Below are positions 18,266-27,762 of a stretch of DNA of 64,000 nt, in pieces. The notes under the pieces were generated by a model that did no database searches, had not been told where the DNA came from, and saw only the letters and a list, made by a program, of their open reading frames with translations. The stretch lies in NCBI RefSeq assembly GCF_000981385.1, contig NZ_LATZ01000119.1, positions 62,001 through 126,000 of the forward strand, read 5' to 3'. The first letter of the stretch is position 1; each line of letters starts with the position of its first letter. Origin of the DNA: Bacillus sp. SA1-12. GTDB lineage: Bacteria; Bacillota; Bacilli; Bacillales; Bacillaceae. The position numbers and the translations under genes were made by a program.

Positions 18266-18868
18266 CTAGCTCATAAGCAAAAGTGGATGATTGGAAGGAT
18301 AATGGAAAAATTGCCTTATTGCAAGTGAGATACCTTTTGCGATATTTGTTGCCATCTTATAAATGAGATGAAGGCTTGTATAAAATAAAGATGTCTCTAA
18401 TCCAGGATTATTTTCTAGAACAACCCCCATAATGCTGCAGTCCCCGATAGAAGGCAGGTTGTGGCCAAGGCCTTTTCCAGGCTGCATAGAACCATCACGA
18501 ATAACAATTGAATTCACAATACCTTCTGAACCTAATACACTATCAATTGCAATGACAAAACTATTTTCAGGAAGATTGAACTGTGAAACCTTGGGGACAA
18601 GGTTTGTTGCATCTAATGGAGATTGGAGATTACCAAGTATTGATAAGTGTTTTGGGTATAAATCATGGAGCAGTGTGCCGACAAATGGACCAAGACTGTC
18701 GCCATTTATTAAATTGGAACCGATCCCTATTACATAAATATGCTCAGTGCCCTCAGGAATAAGTGAATACAGCGTATTGCGAATAAATAATGGTGCAAGC
18801 TTATGATTATAAGGGATGATTCCTTCAAGCATCGATCTTTTTCTGTTCATTTCATGATTGTTACACAT
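18266..18868 (-). CDS. yyaC: Spore protease YyaC-like protein
   Basis: Protein of 200 residues matching the YyaC/GPR-related putative spore protease family. Recognisable segments are YVIGIGSNLINGDSLGPFVGTLL, the acid-containing FVIAIDSVLGSEGIV and the Gly-rich KGLGHNLPSIGDCSIMGVVLEN. The family is described as sporulation-associated, but substrate and activity are not established. An upstream in-frame ATG at 18883 overlaps the Shine-Dalgarno GAGGAG itself; the ATG ending at 18868 lies 7 nt after that site and is chosen. Confidence 0.82.
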   Translation of the reverse strand: MCNNHEMNRKRSMLEGIIPYNHKLAPLFIRNTLYSLIPEGTEHIYVIGIGSNLINGDSLGPFVGTLLHDLYPKHLSILGNLQSPLDATNLVPKVSQFNLPENSFVIAIDSVLGSEGIVNSIVIRDGSMQPGKGLGHNLPSIGDCSIMGVVLENNPGLETSLFYTSLHLIYKMATNIAKGISLAIRQFFHYPSNHPLLLMS

Positions 18869-19183
18869 GTTGATTCTCCTCATAAAGTCGGTATGGTCCT
18901 GGGGATACTGAAGCGCTTTCGAAATATAGTTAGAAACTACTAGTTTATTTACAAAATTTAAATAGATGTTTGAAAATTAATCTATCATTTCATTCAACTA
19001 TCTGGCTAACAATATTCTTCATCGATACAATAAAATCCTTCTAAATCTTTTAACAGTAAAATATTGTGAATTCTTTCTTAATCCATTAATTTGCTCCTCT
19101 TAAATGAATGAAGCATGTTTCTACATAGTGAAATGGTATAGTATAATTGAAAATATTTATTAGAAGAAGGAGGCAGATCATTC
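18869..19183. other. Divergent intergenic region
   Basis: This 315-bp gap separates two divergent genes. It holds a TATAAT at 19142-19147 that could be the -10 of the metallophosphoesterase gene, and a palindromic GAAGCGCTTTC near 18910 that resembles only half of a cre site (about four mismatches). Nothing else was recognised. Confidence 0.35.
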
Positions 19184-19903
19184 ATGAAGATTGCATTTAT
19201 TTCTGATATACATGGGAATGCTGTCGCATTAGAGGCAGTATTAGACGATGTAAAAAAGAAAAACATTGATAAGGTTTGTGTTCTTGGTGATATTTGTTAT
19301 CGGGGACCGCAGCCAAAACGATCTCTTGATCTTGTTCGTTCTTTACAAACTGAAGTCATAAAAGGGAATGCTGACGAATGGGTGGTCAGGGGAGTACAGA
19401 AGGGTGAAGTTCCTGATAAAGTGTTAGGCATGATGAATACGGAACGAAATTGGACGGTTTCCAAACTACAGGAATCCGATCTGGACTATTTAAAGGGATT
19501 GCCAGAGGAGCTTCATTTTGACATTGATGGTATAGGAATACATGCTTTTCACGCAACACCAAATAATTTATTTGATGTCGTTCTTCCAAACACAGATGAT
19601 GAAGGTATAGTGGAAAAGCTAATGTCAAAAGCAAACGCACAAATCTATATTTATGCCCATATACATAAGCCATATATTCGATTTATCAATGGTCAGGTTG
19701 TAATGAATATCGGCAGTGTTGGATTGCCGTTTGACGGACTAACAAAGTCATCGTATGGGATGGTTCATATCAATGAAGGCGGTTTTAGTGTTTCGATTGA
19801 ACGGGTCGATTTTACTATTCAAAAAGTCATTGATCAATACTTAGAAGGAGATTATCCTAATGCGAACATGATGATCAATGTGCTGAAAGAGGCTCGTTTG
19901 TAG
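19184..19903 (+). CDS. Calcineurin-like metallophosphoesterase
   Basis: Cytosolic dimetal phosphoesterase of 239 residues. All metal-binding motifs are visible in order: DIHGN, LGDICYRG, GNADEW, FHATP and YAHIHKP. This is the YfcE/PP2A-like small bacterial type acting on phosphodiesters or phosphoproteins; substrate is unknown. The start ATG is preceded by AGAAGGAGG. Convergent with the endonuclease IV gene. Confidence 0.88.
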   Translation: MKIAFISDIHGNAVALEAVLDDVKKKNIDKVCVLGDICYRGPQPKRSLDLVRSLQTEVIKGNADEWVVRGVQKGEVPDKVLGMMNTERNWTVSKLQESDLDYLKGLPEELHFDIDGIGIHAFHATPNNLFDVVLPNTDDEGIVEKLMSKANAQIYIYAHIHKPYIRFINGQVVMNIGSVGLPFDGLTKSSYGMVHINEGGFSVSIERVDFTIQKVIDQYLEGDYPNANMMINVLKEARL

Positions 19904-19927
19904 ATCGTTTTTCCTATCATTTGAAAC

Positions 19928-19958
19928 GCGCAGGCTCTAAAAACCTGCGCTGCTTTAA
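19928..19958. terminator. Hairpin between convergent genes
   Basis: GCGCAGG at 19928-19934 pairs with CCTGCGC at 19944-19950, followed by TGCTTT. It probably ends transcription of the metallophosphoesterase gene and perhaps the opposite gene. Confidence 0.6.
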
Positions 19959-19979
19959 GTGAGAAATATACGGTCAATT

Positions 19980-20822
19980 TCAATTGGTCATCATATGGAA
20001 ATTCTTCAGCATAGTAATCTCTTCCTCATGTGAAATCCCTGCATCAGAGGGAGTTTCCAAAATGAAAGGCAAGTTGTTTAGAAATGGCAATGTTAAAAAA
20101 TCGTGAAATTGCTTTTTATCTATATATCCTCCGTTAAATATATTGGCATGACGGTCTTTTCCAGAACCCAAAGGAAACCTAGAATTATTTAAATGAACAA
20201 TTTTTAAATGTTCTATATACCCCAATTCAAATCCTTTTTTCCACAGTTTATCATTATTATCACCACTCCAAAGTCCGCTTGCAAAGGCATGGCATGTATC
20301 AAAACAAAACCCGATCTTCTCAGGATAGTTTGATAAATTTCTGACCTGTACAAGCTCCTCAAGAGTCGTTCCGATTGTTCCTGCTTTTCCTGCGTTATTT
20401 TCGAGGAGTATTTTGCAATCCCCATCCCATTGCTCAAGTACTTCATTTAGCATATCAATCATAAGATGATAGCTTGCAAGCAGATCACTCTGACTGATTT
20501 GGCTTCCAAAATGAACGACTACCCCAATTGAACCACATGCATTTGCGATGTCTAAATCATTCAGTAATGACAAAACTGTAAGCTCTCTTTTTTCATCGGA
20601 AGGCGTTATACTTGTCGGATATGGAGTATGGGCAACTGACAGAATATTATTTTCCAGGCAAAACTCCTTACACCGTTCTGCCTCATCATTGTCAAATTCC
20701 TTGATGGATAAGCTTCTAGGGTTCTTAGGGAAATATTGATAAGCCAGGCTGCCGATTTTTAATGCTTGTTTGGCAGCCCCTAAATATCCTTCTCTAATAC
20801 TTATATGACAGCCAAATTTCAT
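19980..20822 (-). CDS. nfo: Endonuclease IV (AP endonuclease), Nfo family
   Basis: Predicted Zn-dependent apurinic/apyrimidinic endonuclease of 280 residues acting in base-excision repair. The TIM-barrel signatures are clear: HTPYPTSI, VVHFGSQ, ILLENNAGKAGTIGTTLEEL, GFCFDTCHAFASG, HLNNSRFPLGSGKDRHANI and ETPSD, which carry the expected His, Asp and Glu ligands. It is a little shorter than typical Bacillus Nfo (about 297). The sequence looks diverged, so it may be a second paralogue alongside a main nfo elsewhere; that cannot be judged from this window. Confidence 0.88.
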   Translation of the reverse strand: MKFGCHISIREGYLGAAKQALKIGSLAYQYFPKNPRSLSIKEFDNDEAERCKEFCLENNILSVAHTPYPTSITPSDEKRELTVLSLLNDLDIANACGSIGVVVHFGSQISQSDLLASYHLMIDMLNEVLEQWDGDCKILLENNAGKAGTIGTTLEELVQVRNLSNYPEKIGFCFDTCHAFASGLWSGDNNDKLWKKGFELGYIEHLKIVHLNNSRFPLGSGKDRHANIFNGGYIDKKQFHDFLTLPFLNNLPFILETPSDAGISHEEEITMLKNFHMMTN

Positions 20823-21090
20823 ACGATTTCCTTCGCTTTGTTTTTATCCTATCTTTTGAACTTACATGTCTTTTTATACTTATCAGCTAAGTGAAACAAA
20901 TTAATTCTAACAAATAGTCCCAAATTTTAATGTAAAAAAATTATTAACTGTAGGTTAATTATGTAATTTTATCGTTAAGATTCTTGAAAAACTTACAATT
21001 TTAACAAGAAATTAAATATATTTAGCATTAGCAGCAAAAAACCTTCGCTATTTTCTAAGGTAAATACGACAGATAGGAAAAGGAAGATAT

Positions 21091-22383
21091 ATGATTAACT
21101 TACAGACAACACTTATCAAGGAATATTTGAAAAAGTATTCAGTAGAAATAGGGATCCTGCTATGTTTTATTCTTCCGCCAATAGGAATTTTGTGGCTCAT
21201 GGTGATAGGATGGAACCATTTGAACGAGGTTATTAATTTTAAAGTTTCTTTTTCTATTAATTCGACGAGCTTCTTTTTTATCTGTATGGCACTGGCAACG
21301 TCCGGTGCTGCTCTTTGGCATGGCAATGGGAGCTATCTCCTTGAATTCGCTTTGATTTTAGGGTATTTGGGGCTGTATTTATCTATTAAAGATCGCGTTA
21401 CGATTTCTTTTTTTTATCGTTATAAACAATTATTCATTATTGGCGGAATCTATTTGATCATTATTGGAAATATCATCAATCAAATGAATATCTCTGATCA
21501 TTTCTTTGGTTTGCTTACAGGAACTACATTTATAGGCACGTCTGAGGATGCGAACGGGAGATTATTTGGGAGTGCATATAACCCTAACTTTACAAGCTTT
21601 TTATTGTTAATCTCATTATCCTTCCTTCTTGCTGATCTTTTAAAACGACTGCAGGAGAGAAGGAGGTTACTCCCAATTCTCAGCCTTATCTTGATATTCG
21701 GGGCAGGTATATTTCAAACAGAGTCAAGAGCTGGAGTAGCCACAATGTTTATTATGATTGTTCTATTCCTGCTTAGGCTTGCCCCTAAGATTGGGATATT
21801 CTGTTTATCAATAATAGTTTTGATAAATATTCATATGCTGACACTTATCCCAAGGTCTGAGCATATTCAAAGCTCTACTTTCGTGCGGAAAGAAATATGG
21901 GAAAACAGTTTTAAAATATGGAAGGAACATCCCTATTTTGGAACGACATCTTTAGGCTTTTATGATGCATATAGCCACTTTGGTGAACCTGTACCACATG
22001 CACATAATATTATCTTAGGTTTTTTTTCTGAATATGGTACAGTCGGAGGGCTTGGCTTTCTATTAGTATTTGCTGCTATTTCATTTAAATTCTGTTACCT
22101 ATTTTTTAACAAATGGAAGAAAAAGAAAGTGTTATTGGAATTTTTTCTCTTATCACTTCCAATTCTATTGCTAACAGGCATTTTTGATCATCCGCTTGTT
22201 TCCCCTCAGACAACATTATTGATTGTCATCTTTGTTGCCTGCTGGGACCGTTACACAGAACGGTTACCATTTGTGAGAAAATCGATTTTCTCATTAAAAA
22301 GGGTTTATACAAGAGAAGTTTATTTGAAGCAAAAGCCGATTTCGCAGCAAATGACGAAAACGGAAAAAAATAAATCAATTTAG
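21091..22383 (+). CDS. O-antigen ligase/polymerase-like membrane protein
   Basis: Polytopic membrane protein of 430 residues with roughly ten to eleven hydrophobic helices. The Wzy_C/O-antigen-ligase core is recognisable: GSAYNPNFTSFLLLISLSF, TESRAGVATMFIM and a large loop ending HAHNIILGFFSEYGTVGGLGFL. Such proteins polymerise or transfer surface glycans, or export amino acids in some cases. No glycosyltransferase genes are adjacent, so the substrate is unknown. The basic Lys-rich C-terminus is probably cytoplasmic. Confidence 0.8.
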   Translation: MINLQTTLIKEYLKKYSVEIGILLCFILPPIGILWLMVIGWNHLNEVINFKVSFSINSTSFFFICMALATSGAALWHGNGSYLLEFALILGYLGLYLSIKDRVTISFFYRYKQLFIIGGIYLIIIGNIINQMNISDHFFGLLTGTTFIGTSEDANGRLFGSAYNPNFTSFLLLISLSFLLADLLKRLQERRRLLPILSLILIFGAGIFQTESRAGVATMFIMIVLFLLRLAPKIGIFCLSIIVLINIHMLTLIPRSEHIQSSTFVRKEIWENSFKIWKEHPYFGTTSLGFYDAYSHFGEPVPHAHNIILGFFSEYGTVGGLGFLLVFAAISFKFCYLFFNKWKKKKVLLEFFLLSLPILLLTGIFDHPLVSPQTTLLIVIFVACWDRYTERLPFVRKSIFSLKRVYTREVYLKQKPISQQMTKTEKNKSI

Positions 22384-23337
22384 TTAGTATGCTTTTCTTA
22401 ATGATAAGAAATGATATTATGTTTTAAACTATTGCCTGATTTTTTACAATGGAGATATTTTTGAATGATGGTAATAGCCCTAGTGCTTCACTATAGGATT
22501 AGATAAGTATCATTAGAAGCGAAGCCATGCCAGCTATTTAGGTAACAGAATTTGATAATAACAACCTCTTTGCAAGGTTACATAAAGCCGAAGCTGAAGG
22601 AGAGGGCACACTGGGAAATCTCCTTGTTTGGAAGTAGGTATTAACTGATAACAGCAAATTGCTCCGATTTTTAATGGGTTTTGGAAAGGATATTTTTATC
22701 AAGGAGAAGAAAAAGTATTAAAGATTAGCTGGCTCATGGTGAAAGGAGAAAGCTTATACTGTTAAAGTACAGTTTATTGTATCTTAACCCGCAAAGAGAT
22801 TGTCCTTAACATGTCGGTTTCTACAAACTTTACTGTTTTTAAAAGCTTACAGCTAAAATCTTGTCATATACAAGGATAGGTTAATTTCAACAAAAATGAA
22901 AATATACAATAGCCGTTCTTAGTCTGAACAAAATGCTCTTTAGCAAATTTGTCAGACTTTTTTTATTTTCTGCTTTGATTAAAAATAGCTGGATTAATTG
23001 GCTGATCTAAAAAACAAGATGGTTAATGCTAAAAAATAAGCAGCCTGCTTATAGTAAAAAGATCGATTTAGTAAGGTTATATACATAAATTTATAACCGT
23101 GCAGACAGATTGATAGATATGATGGAGAACAAGGGGAATTTCTGAAAGTCATGGCGGCAAACCAAGGGGTATAGCATAGGTGATGGCCTGGATCTTACTC
23201 CTTATCAGAGGAATTTTCACAGCACTTAAATTTAAGTCCTCATCTGCATAGGTGTATTACGAATCAGAAGGGACAAATAAAAGAAAGAGAACAAAAAGCG
23301 ACATTTTTCTTCGTATTTTTATGATAGGATTTTGTTT
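22384..23337. other. Decayed intergenic region
   Basis: About 950 bp without an intact gene. A short open segment near 22550-22640 reads FDNNNLFARLHKAEAEGEGTLG before a stop, coding-like but not confidently assignable. A terminator-like hairpin sits at 22921-22967. Around 23100-23230 further short open pieces occur in different frames, consistent with an eroded gene. The region leads into the ABC permease remnant. Confidence 0.4.
22921..22967 (+). terminator. Terminator-like hairpin
   Basis: AGTCTGA at 22921-22927 pairs with TCAGACT, followed by TTTTTTTATTTT. It may end a transcript from the O-antigen-ligase-like gene or from a lost gene. Confidence 0.6.
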
Positions 23338-23445
23338 GGTGAGGATCTCGCAATGTCGATTGCTTCATTAATTCCGACATCTATAATTTTTCTTTTCATC
23401 CAAAAACATCCTGTTGAAGCGTTTGTCACAACAGGTATTAAATAA
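23338..23445 (+). pseudogene. C-terminal remnant of a carbohydrate ABC permease (MalG type)
   Basis: The open frame GEDLAMSIASLIPTSIIFLF continuing as IQKHPVEAFVTTGIK and ending in TAA at 23443-23445 matches the last helix and tail of MalG/LacG-type sugar permeases (a final FLFxQK...xxGxxxxGIK end). The rest of the permease, about 240 residues, is missing or scrambled upstream. A good terminator still follows at 23474. It directly precedes the AraC/DUF993 operon, so it probably belonged to that sugar-use locus. Confidence 0.65.
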
Positions 23446-23473
23446 ATAGAAAAAAATTATTTAAGTGGTTATT

Positions 23474-23512
23474 AAAAGCCCTCTTTAATGGTATTTTTCA
23501 GGGCTTTTTTAA
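23474..23512 (+). terminator. Terminator after permease remnant
   Basis: AAAAGCCCT at 23474-23482 pairs with AGGGCTTTT at 23500-23508 and runs into TTTTTT. It isolates the remnant from the AraC gene. Confidence 0.82.
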
Positions 23513-23543
23513 TAAATACTATAAAGTTCCAAGAGGTGGAATT

Positions 23544-24479
23544 GTGAACATTTGCAAATATTCAATTTATCGGAAGGCTTGTGATCCAAGAATAGATTGG
23601 GATTTGAATGATTTCCACTCACATAATGAGTTTGAAATTTACCTCTTTCATACTGGGAATTGTAATTTTTTAATAAAAAATAAGGTATTTCATTTACAGC
23701 CGAATGATCTCATTCTATTAAATGGTTTAACACTGCATCGGGCAAATCCGTTTCCTCCAGAAATCTATGAAAGAAGTGTCGTTCATATTTCACAAGACCG
23801 TATACAGCAGCTTATTTCAACGATGAAATTTCCAGAGTTGCTAAAACCTTTTACCAAGTTCAATAATTGTATCTTTCGTAATATCAATAATGTTTTATTG
23901 CAGCAAATTGAAAAATCAATTAAAGCCATATCAGAGTTAGCTAACGGGAAGGGAATAATAGCCAGTAAATGCGAAGATCTTACTCTAAATTCTCGTTTTT
24001 ATAATGCAAAAATGCAAACGTTAACAATGCAGCTTTTATTTCAAATCTATGAACTTAGTCAAACTCATCATAATCAGCATATCCATGTCGAAACAGAAAA
24101 AGAACTTCATGTTAGAAGGATTACGGCATGGATTGATGAACATTATCAAGAGGATATTACGTTAGATAAGCTATCCACGAGTCTAAATATAAGTAAATAT
24201 TATTTATCACATATTTTTAAAGAAATAACAGGCGGGACAATCATGAAATACCTTATGAGCTGCCGTCTTAATCACGCACAAAGATTACTAGAAACAGAGC
24301 CTAAATTATCCGTGTTAGACGTTGCCTTGGAATCTGGTTTTAAACATTGTTCCCATTTTAGCCGATATTTTTTAGGGAAAATGGGCGTTACTCCATTAGA
24401 ATATCGTAAAAAATATTGCAATATAAAAGATTTTACAACGATTGCATTTCAGGATCATACAAATTATCTAAAAAAATAG
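23544..24479 (+). CDS. AraC-family regulator 1
   Basis: Transcription factor of 311 residues. The N-terminus is a cupin-like ligand domain (DFHSHNEFEIYLFHTGNCNFLIKNKVFHLQPNDLILL). The C-terminal 100 residues form the double helix-turn-helix: ITLDKLSTSLNISKYYLSHIFKEITG and VLDVALESGFKHCSHFSRYFLGKMGVTPLEYRKK. The start is GTG 23544 after AAGAGGTGG. It is immediately upstream of a second AraC gene and four catabolic genes, so it probably senses the sugar or glycoside that this operon degrades. Confidence 0.9.
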   Translation: MNICKYSIYRKACDPRIDWDLNDFHSHNEFEIYLFHTGNCNFLIKNKVFHLQPNDLILLNGLTLHRANPFPPEIYERSVVHISQDRIQQLISTMKFPELLKPFTKFNNCIFRNINNVLLQQIEKSIKAISELANGKGIIASKCEDLTLNSRFYNAKMQTLTMQLLFQIYELSQTHHNQHIHVETEKELHVRRITAWIDEHYQEDITLDKLSTSLNISKYYLSHIFKEITGGTIMKYLMSCRLNHAQRLLETEPKLSVLDVALESGFKHCSHFSRYFLGKMGVTPLEYRKKYCNIKDFTTIAFQDHTNYLKK

Positions 24480-24503
24480 CTGAATTTTTTACAGGAGGAT
24501 GAA

Positions 24504-25313
24504 ATGAATCTTCAAAAGCTAAAGCTGTCAAATACTGGAGTTAATCTTTATGAAAGTAAGCATAAAAGAGGGAGCTCTATTTCAGGACATTATCATGATC
24601 ATTTTCAAATTCTCTATGCGCTTGATGGTGAAGGGGAAATGAACTTAGATGGCAAGAATTATAACTTTTGTAAAGATCAAATGGTATTAATTGTTCCGAA
24701 CTCGATCCACTCGATTCACGCTACATCACCATTAACAGTTCTTGTATTAGCGTTCTCTCAGGATGCATTTGGAACATTACTAAATAATGGTCTATTACAG
24801 GCTTTACAAGATGGCTCTCTTTTTTATGACTTAAACATGGCAAGAGCGAGTGAGGTAAGACAATTACTTAGAAAAATGTTATTTGAGCAAACGAGCTATG
24901 ATTCATTATGCATATTAGCCTTACCAGTTTATTTATCTGAATTGTTACTAATCCTTGTACGGTTACAAACAGAAGAAGTTTCGTACGATTTAAATGATAT
25001 GAGAGCGATTCAAATAAGAGACTATCTTGATCGAAACTATTTTGAAACAATTACAGCCGAAAGCTTATCCTTAAAGTTTGAATTGACGCCTCGATACATC
25101 AACACTATTTTTAAGACAAAATTCCATGAAACCCCTTTGCAATATTTACAAAAAATAAGAATTAACCGTGCGAAAATGATGTTAATCGAAACAGATTTGG
25201 AAATTGTTTCAATTTGTTTTGAAATAGGCTATGAAACTCTTTCACCATTTTACCGCTCCTTTCGAAATTTAGTAGGGGTATCACCTCATAAGTTTCGTAC
25301 GATAAACCAATAA
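24504..25313 (+). CDS. AraC-family regulator 2
   Basis: Transcription factor of 269 residues with an N-terminal cupin (HYHDHFQILYALDGEGEMNLDGKNYNF) and a C-terminal AraC double HTH (ITAESLSLKFELTPRYINTIFKTKF and IVSICFEIGYETLSPFYRSFRNLVGVSPHKFR). It begins 24 bp after the first AraC gene with CAGGAGGATGAA as RBS and is likely co-transcribed with it. Two consecutive AraC regulators for one four-gene operon are unusual and suggest two inducers or a hierarchical switch. Confidence 0.9.
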   Translation: MNLQKLKLSNTGVNLYESKHKRGSSISGHYHDHFQILYALDGEGEMNLDGKNYNFCKDQMVLIVPNSIHSIHATSPLTVLVLAFSQDAFGTLLNNGLLQALQDGSLFYDLNMARASEVRQLLRKMLFEQTSYDSLCILALPVYLSELLLILVRLQTEEVSYDLNDMRAIQIRDYLDRNYFETITAESLSLKFELTPRYINTIFKTKFHETPLQYLQKIRINRAKMMLIETDLEIVSICFEIGYETLSPFYRSFRNLVGVSPHKFRTINQ

Positions 25314-25424
25314 AATGGTTCGTTCCGAAATTGCAAATTTGTTTCGCATATGGATAAGACTGGCAGATTTTTCTCTTCTAAAATAGAGGTATGTAAGACA
25401 AAACATATTGAGAGGGGTTTTCAA

Positions 25425-26618
25425 ATGTCTATCATTCAAGTAGGTATTATCATGAACGGTGTGACTGGCCGCATGGGAACGAATCAGCATTTAATTCGGT
25501 CGATTCTTGCTATTCGTAAACAAGGAGGGATTTCACTTTCAAATGGTGATGTCATTATGCCAGATCCTATTTTAGTGGGACGAAATGAAAACAAATTAAG
25601 AACCTTAGCAGAAAAACATAAGGTTGATCGTTGGAGTACTGATTTGGATGAATGCCTCGCAGATGAGAAAAATGTAATCTATTTTGATTCACAAACAACG
25701 AATCGCCGGGCTGAGGATGTTCGAAGGGCAATTAATGCCGGAAAGCATATCTATTGTGAAAAGCCCACTGCAACTAGTTTAGAAGAGTCACTTTCTCTTG
25801 CACGTTTGGCTTTTGAAGCGGGTGTAAAAAATGGAGTTGTTCAAGATAAACTATTTCTCCCAGGGATATTAAAATTAAAACGTCTCGTAGATTCAGGCTA
25901 TTTTGGCAGAATTCTCTCTATCCGGATGGAGTTTGGATATTGGGTGTTTGAAGGGGATTGGCAGCCTGCTCAGCGGCCTTCCTGGAATTACAGGCAAGAA
26001 GACGGAGGCGGCATTATTGTCGATATGTTTGCTCATTGGCGTTATGTTCTTGATCATGTTTTTGGGAACGTGAAGGCCGTATCCTGTATTGGAGCTACTC
26101 ATATTCCGAAGCGGGTGGATGAGAATGGTCATTCATATGTTTGTACTGCAGATGATGCAGCATATGCAACCTTTGAATTAGAAGGTGGTGTAATCGTTCA
26201 AGCAAATTCTTCATGGACTGTAAGAGTAAATCGTGATGACCTGCTAACCATTCAAGTCGATGGAACCCAAGGAAGTGCCGTAGCTGGGTTGCGAGAATGC
26301 AAGGTTCAACATCGTGTGAATACACCAAAGCCTGTTTGGAACCCTGATATTCCTAATCCGATCAATTTCCTTGAACAATGGCAGGAAATTCCGACAAATG
26401 ATCATGTCGAAAATGCATTCAAGGTTCAATGGGAGTTATTTTTAAAACATGTTGTGAATGATGATCCATTTTCTTGGGATTTATTGGAGGGAGCAAAGGG
26501 AACACAGCTTGCTGAACTTGGCCTGTTATCATGGAATGAGCGCCGTTGGGTTGATGTTCCGGAATTGACAATCGGAGGGGTAACAAATGGGAAAAAAGCT
26601 GAAGTTACCAAGGGCTGA
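25425..26618 (+). CDS. Gfo/Idh/MocA-family oxidoreductase
   Basis: NAD(P)-dependent sugar dehydrogenase-like protein of 397 residues. The Rossmann turn is VGIIMNGVTGRMGTNQHL, the characteristic EKP motif is present as HIYCEKPTATS, and the C-terminal alpha/beta domain follows (MEFGYWVFEG, VDMFAHWRYVLDHVFG). An upstream in-frame start at 25350 is rejected in favour of ATG 25425 with GAGGGG. It opens the catabolic operon and overlaps the DUF993 gene by 32 bp. The likely chemistry is oxidation of a sugar or polyol hydroxyl to a ketone; the substrate is unknown. Confidence 0.88.
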   Translation: MSIIQVGIIMNGVTGRMGTNQHLIRSILAIRKQGGISLSNGDVIMPDPILVGRNENKLRTLAEKHKVDRWSTDLDECLADEKNVIYFDSQTTNRRAEDVRRAINAGKHIYCEKPTATSLEESLSLARLAFEAGVKNGVVQDKLFLPGILKLKRLVDSGYFGRILSIRMEFGYWVFEGDWQPAQRPSWNYRQEDGGGIIVDMFAHWRYVLDHVFGNVKAVSCIGATHIPKRVDENGHSYVCTADDAAYATFELEGGVIVQANSSWTVRVNRDDLLTIQVDGTQGSAVAGLRECKVQHRVNTPKPVWNPDIPNPINFLEQWQEIPTNDHVENAFKVQWELFLKHVVNDDPFSWDLLEGAKGTQLAELGLLSWNERRWVDVPELTIGGVTNGKKAEVTKG

Positions 26619-27750
26619 CGGCTCATTTACTGAGTATAAACCAAGAAGAGCAGAGTTATTTGACATTCCTGCACATCCATTTACAAGCCGTACAGCTTTT
26701 TCAGCAGCCCATGTCGTTTGCAACCCGCTTGCAAAAGAGGATCCAATTCTTCATCCGCAAATTGATTGGGAGGACACATTGGCCTATCGCCGCTACCTAT
26801 GGTCACTAGGCCTATCAGTAGCAGAAGCAATGGATACGGCTCAGCGGGGAATGGGTCTAAATTGGCCAGCAGCAAAGGAATTAATTCGCCGTTCTGTAGC
26901 AGAGGCAAAGGTTGTTGGGGGAAGAATTGCGTGTGGGGCAGGTACTGATCAACTGCAACCAAGTCCAAACATTAAGCTAAATGATGTGATCGCAGCATAT
27001 GAGGAGCAATGCAGTTTTATTGAAGAGCAGGGAGGGCAAATTATCCTCATGGCAAGCAGAGCACTTGCTGCGTGTGCGGATGGGCCGGAAGATTACCATC
27101 GCGTTTATAGCACGATTCTCCAGCAAGTGTCCCAGCCTGTCATTCTACATTGGCTTGGCGATATGTTTGATCCTCATTTAAAAGGTTATTGGGGACATAA
27201 GGATATTAGCGATGCTATGGAGGTATGCTTAAACATCATTTGGGATAATAAAGAAAAGGTTGATGGCATTAAGATTTCGCTTTTAGATGCCGACCGGGAA
27301 ATTGAAATGAGACGTTTATTGCCAGATGGTGTCCTTATGTATACAGGTGATGATTTCAATTATCCAGCCCTCATTCGCGGAGATAAACAAGGTTTCAGCC
27401 ATGCACTACTCGGCATTTTTGATGCGATTGCCCCCGCAGCAGCATCTGCACTGCATGCTCTTGATGCTGGTGATGTGAAGGGCTTTGAGTCAATTTTAGA
27501 AAAAACCGTTCCATTATCAAGGCATATATTTCAGCATCCTACTTATTCCTACAAAACAGGGATCGTTTTTATGGCATTTTTAAATGGCCATCAATCCCAT
27601 TTTCGGATGATTGGCGGAGCGGAAAGTGCAAGGTCAATCACTCATCTTTCTGAGCTGTTTATTCTTGCAGATGAGGCTGGTTTGTTCGTGAATCCAGAGC
27701 TTGCTGCTGAAAGAATGAGGCTCATTTTAGAATTATCTGGTGTAAAATAG
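26587..27750 (+). CDS. DUF993 family protein (dihydrodipicolinate synthase-like TIM barrel)
   Basis: Protein of 387 residues resembling DUF993, a branch near the DapA/N-acetylneuraminate-lyase TIM-barrel aldolases. Conserved-looking blocks include ADGSFTEYKPRRAELF, IACGAGTDQL, QPVILHWLGDMFDP, VDGIKISLLDADREIEMRRLL with a central Lys, and LMYTGDDFNYPALIRGD. The Lys in GIKISLL could be a Schiff-base residue by analogy with DapA-type aldolases; this is inference. Its 32-bp overlap with the dehydrogenase implies coupled translation and a shared pathway, plausibly retro-aldol cleavage of a keto-sugar acid. Confidence 0.8.
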   Translation: MGKKLKLPRADGSFTEYKPRRAELFDIPAHPFTSRTAFSAAHVVCNPLAKEDPILHPQIDWEDTLAYRRYLWSLGLSVAEAMDTAQRGMGLNWPAAKELIRRSVAEAKVVGGRIACGAGTDQLQPSPNIKLNDVIAAYEEQCSFIEEQGGQIILMASRALAACADGPEDYHRVYSTILQQVSQPVILHWLGDMFDPHLKGYWGHKDISDAMEVCLNIIWDNKEKVDGIKISLLDADREIEMRRLLPDGVLMYTGDDFNYPALIRGDKQGFSHALLGIFDAIAPAAASALHALDAGDVKGFESILEKTVPLSRHIFQHPTYSYKTGIVFMAFLNGHQSHFRMIGGAESARSITHLSELFILADEAGLFVNPELAAERMRLILELSGVK

Positions 27751-27762
27751 GAGGTGGGGACA

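Noticed and set aside
23100..23240. Possible riboswitch-like segment with GGCGGCAAACC and GGGGTATAGC
   Set aside because: I could not fit it to any known riboswitch core; short coding-like pieces and decay explain it equally well.
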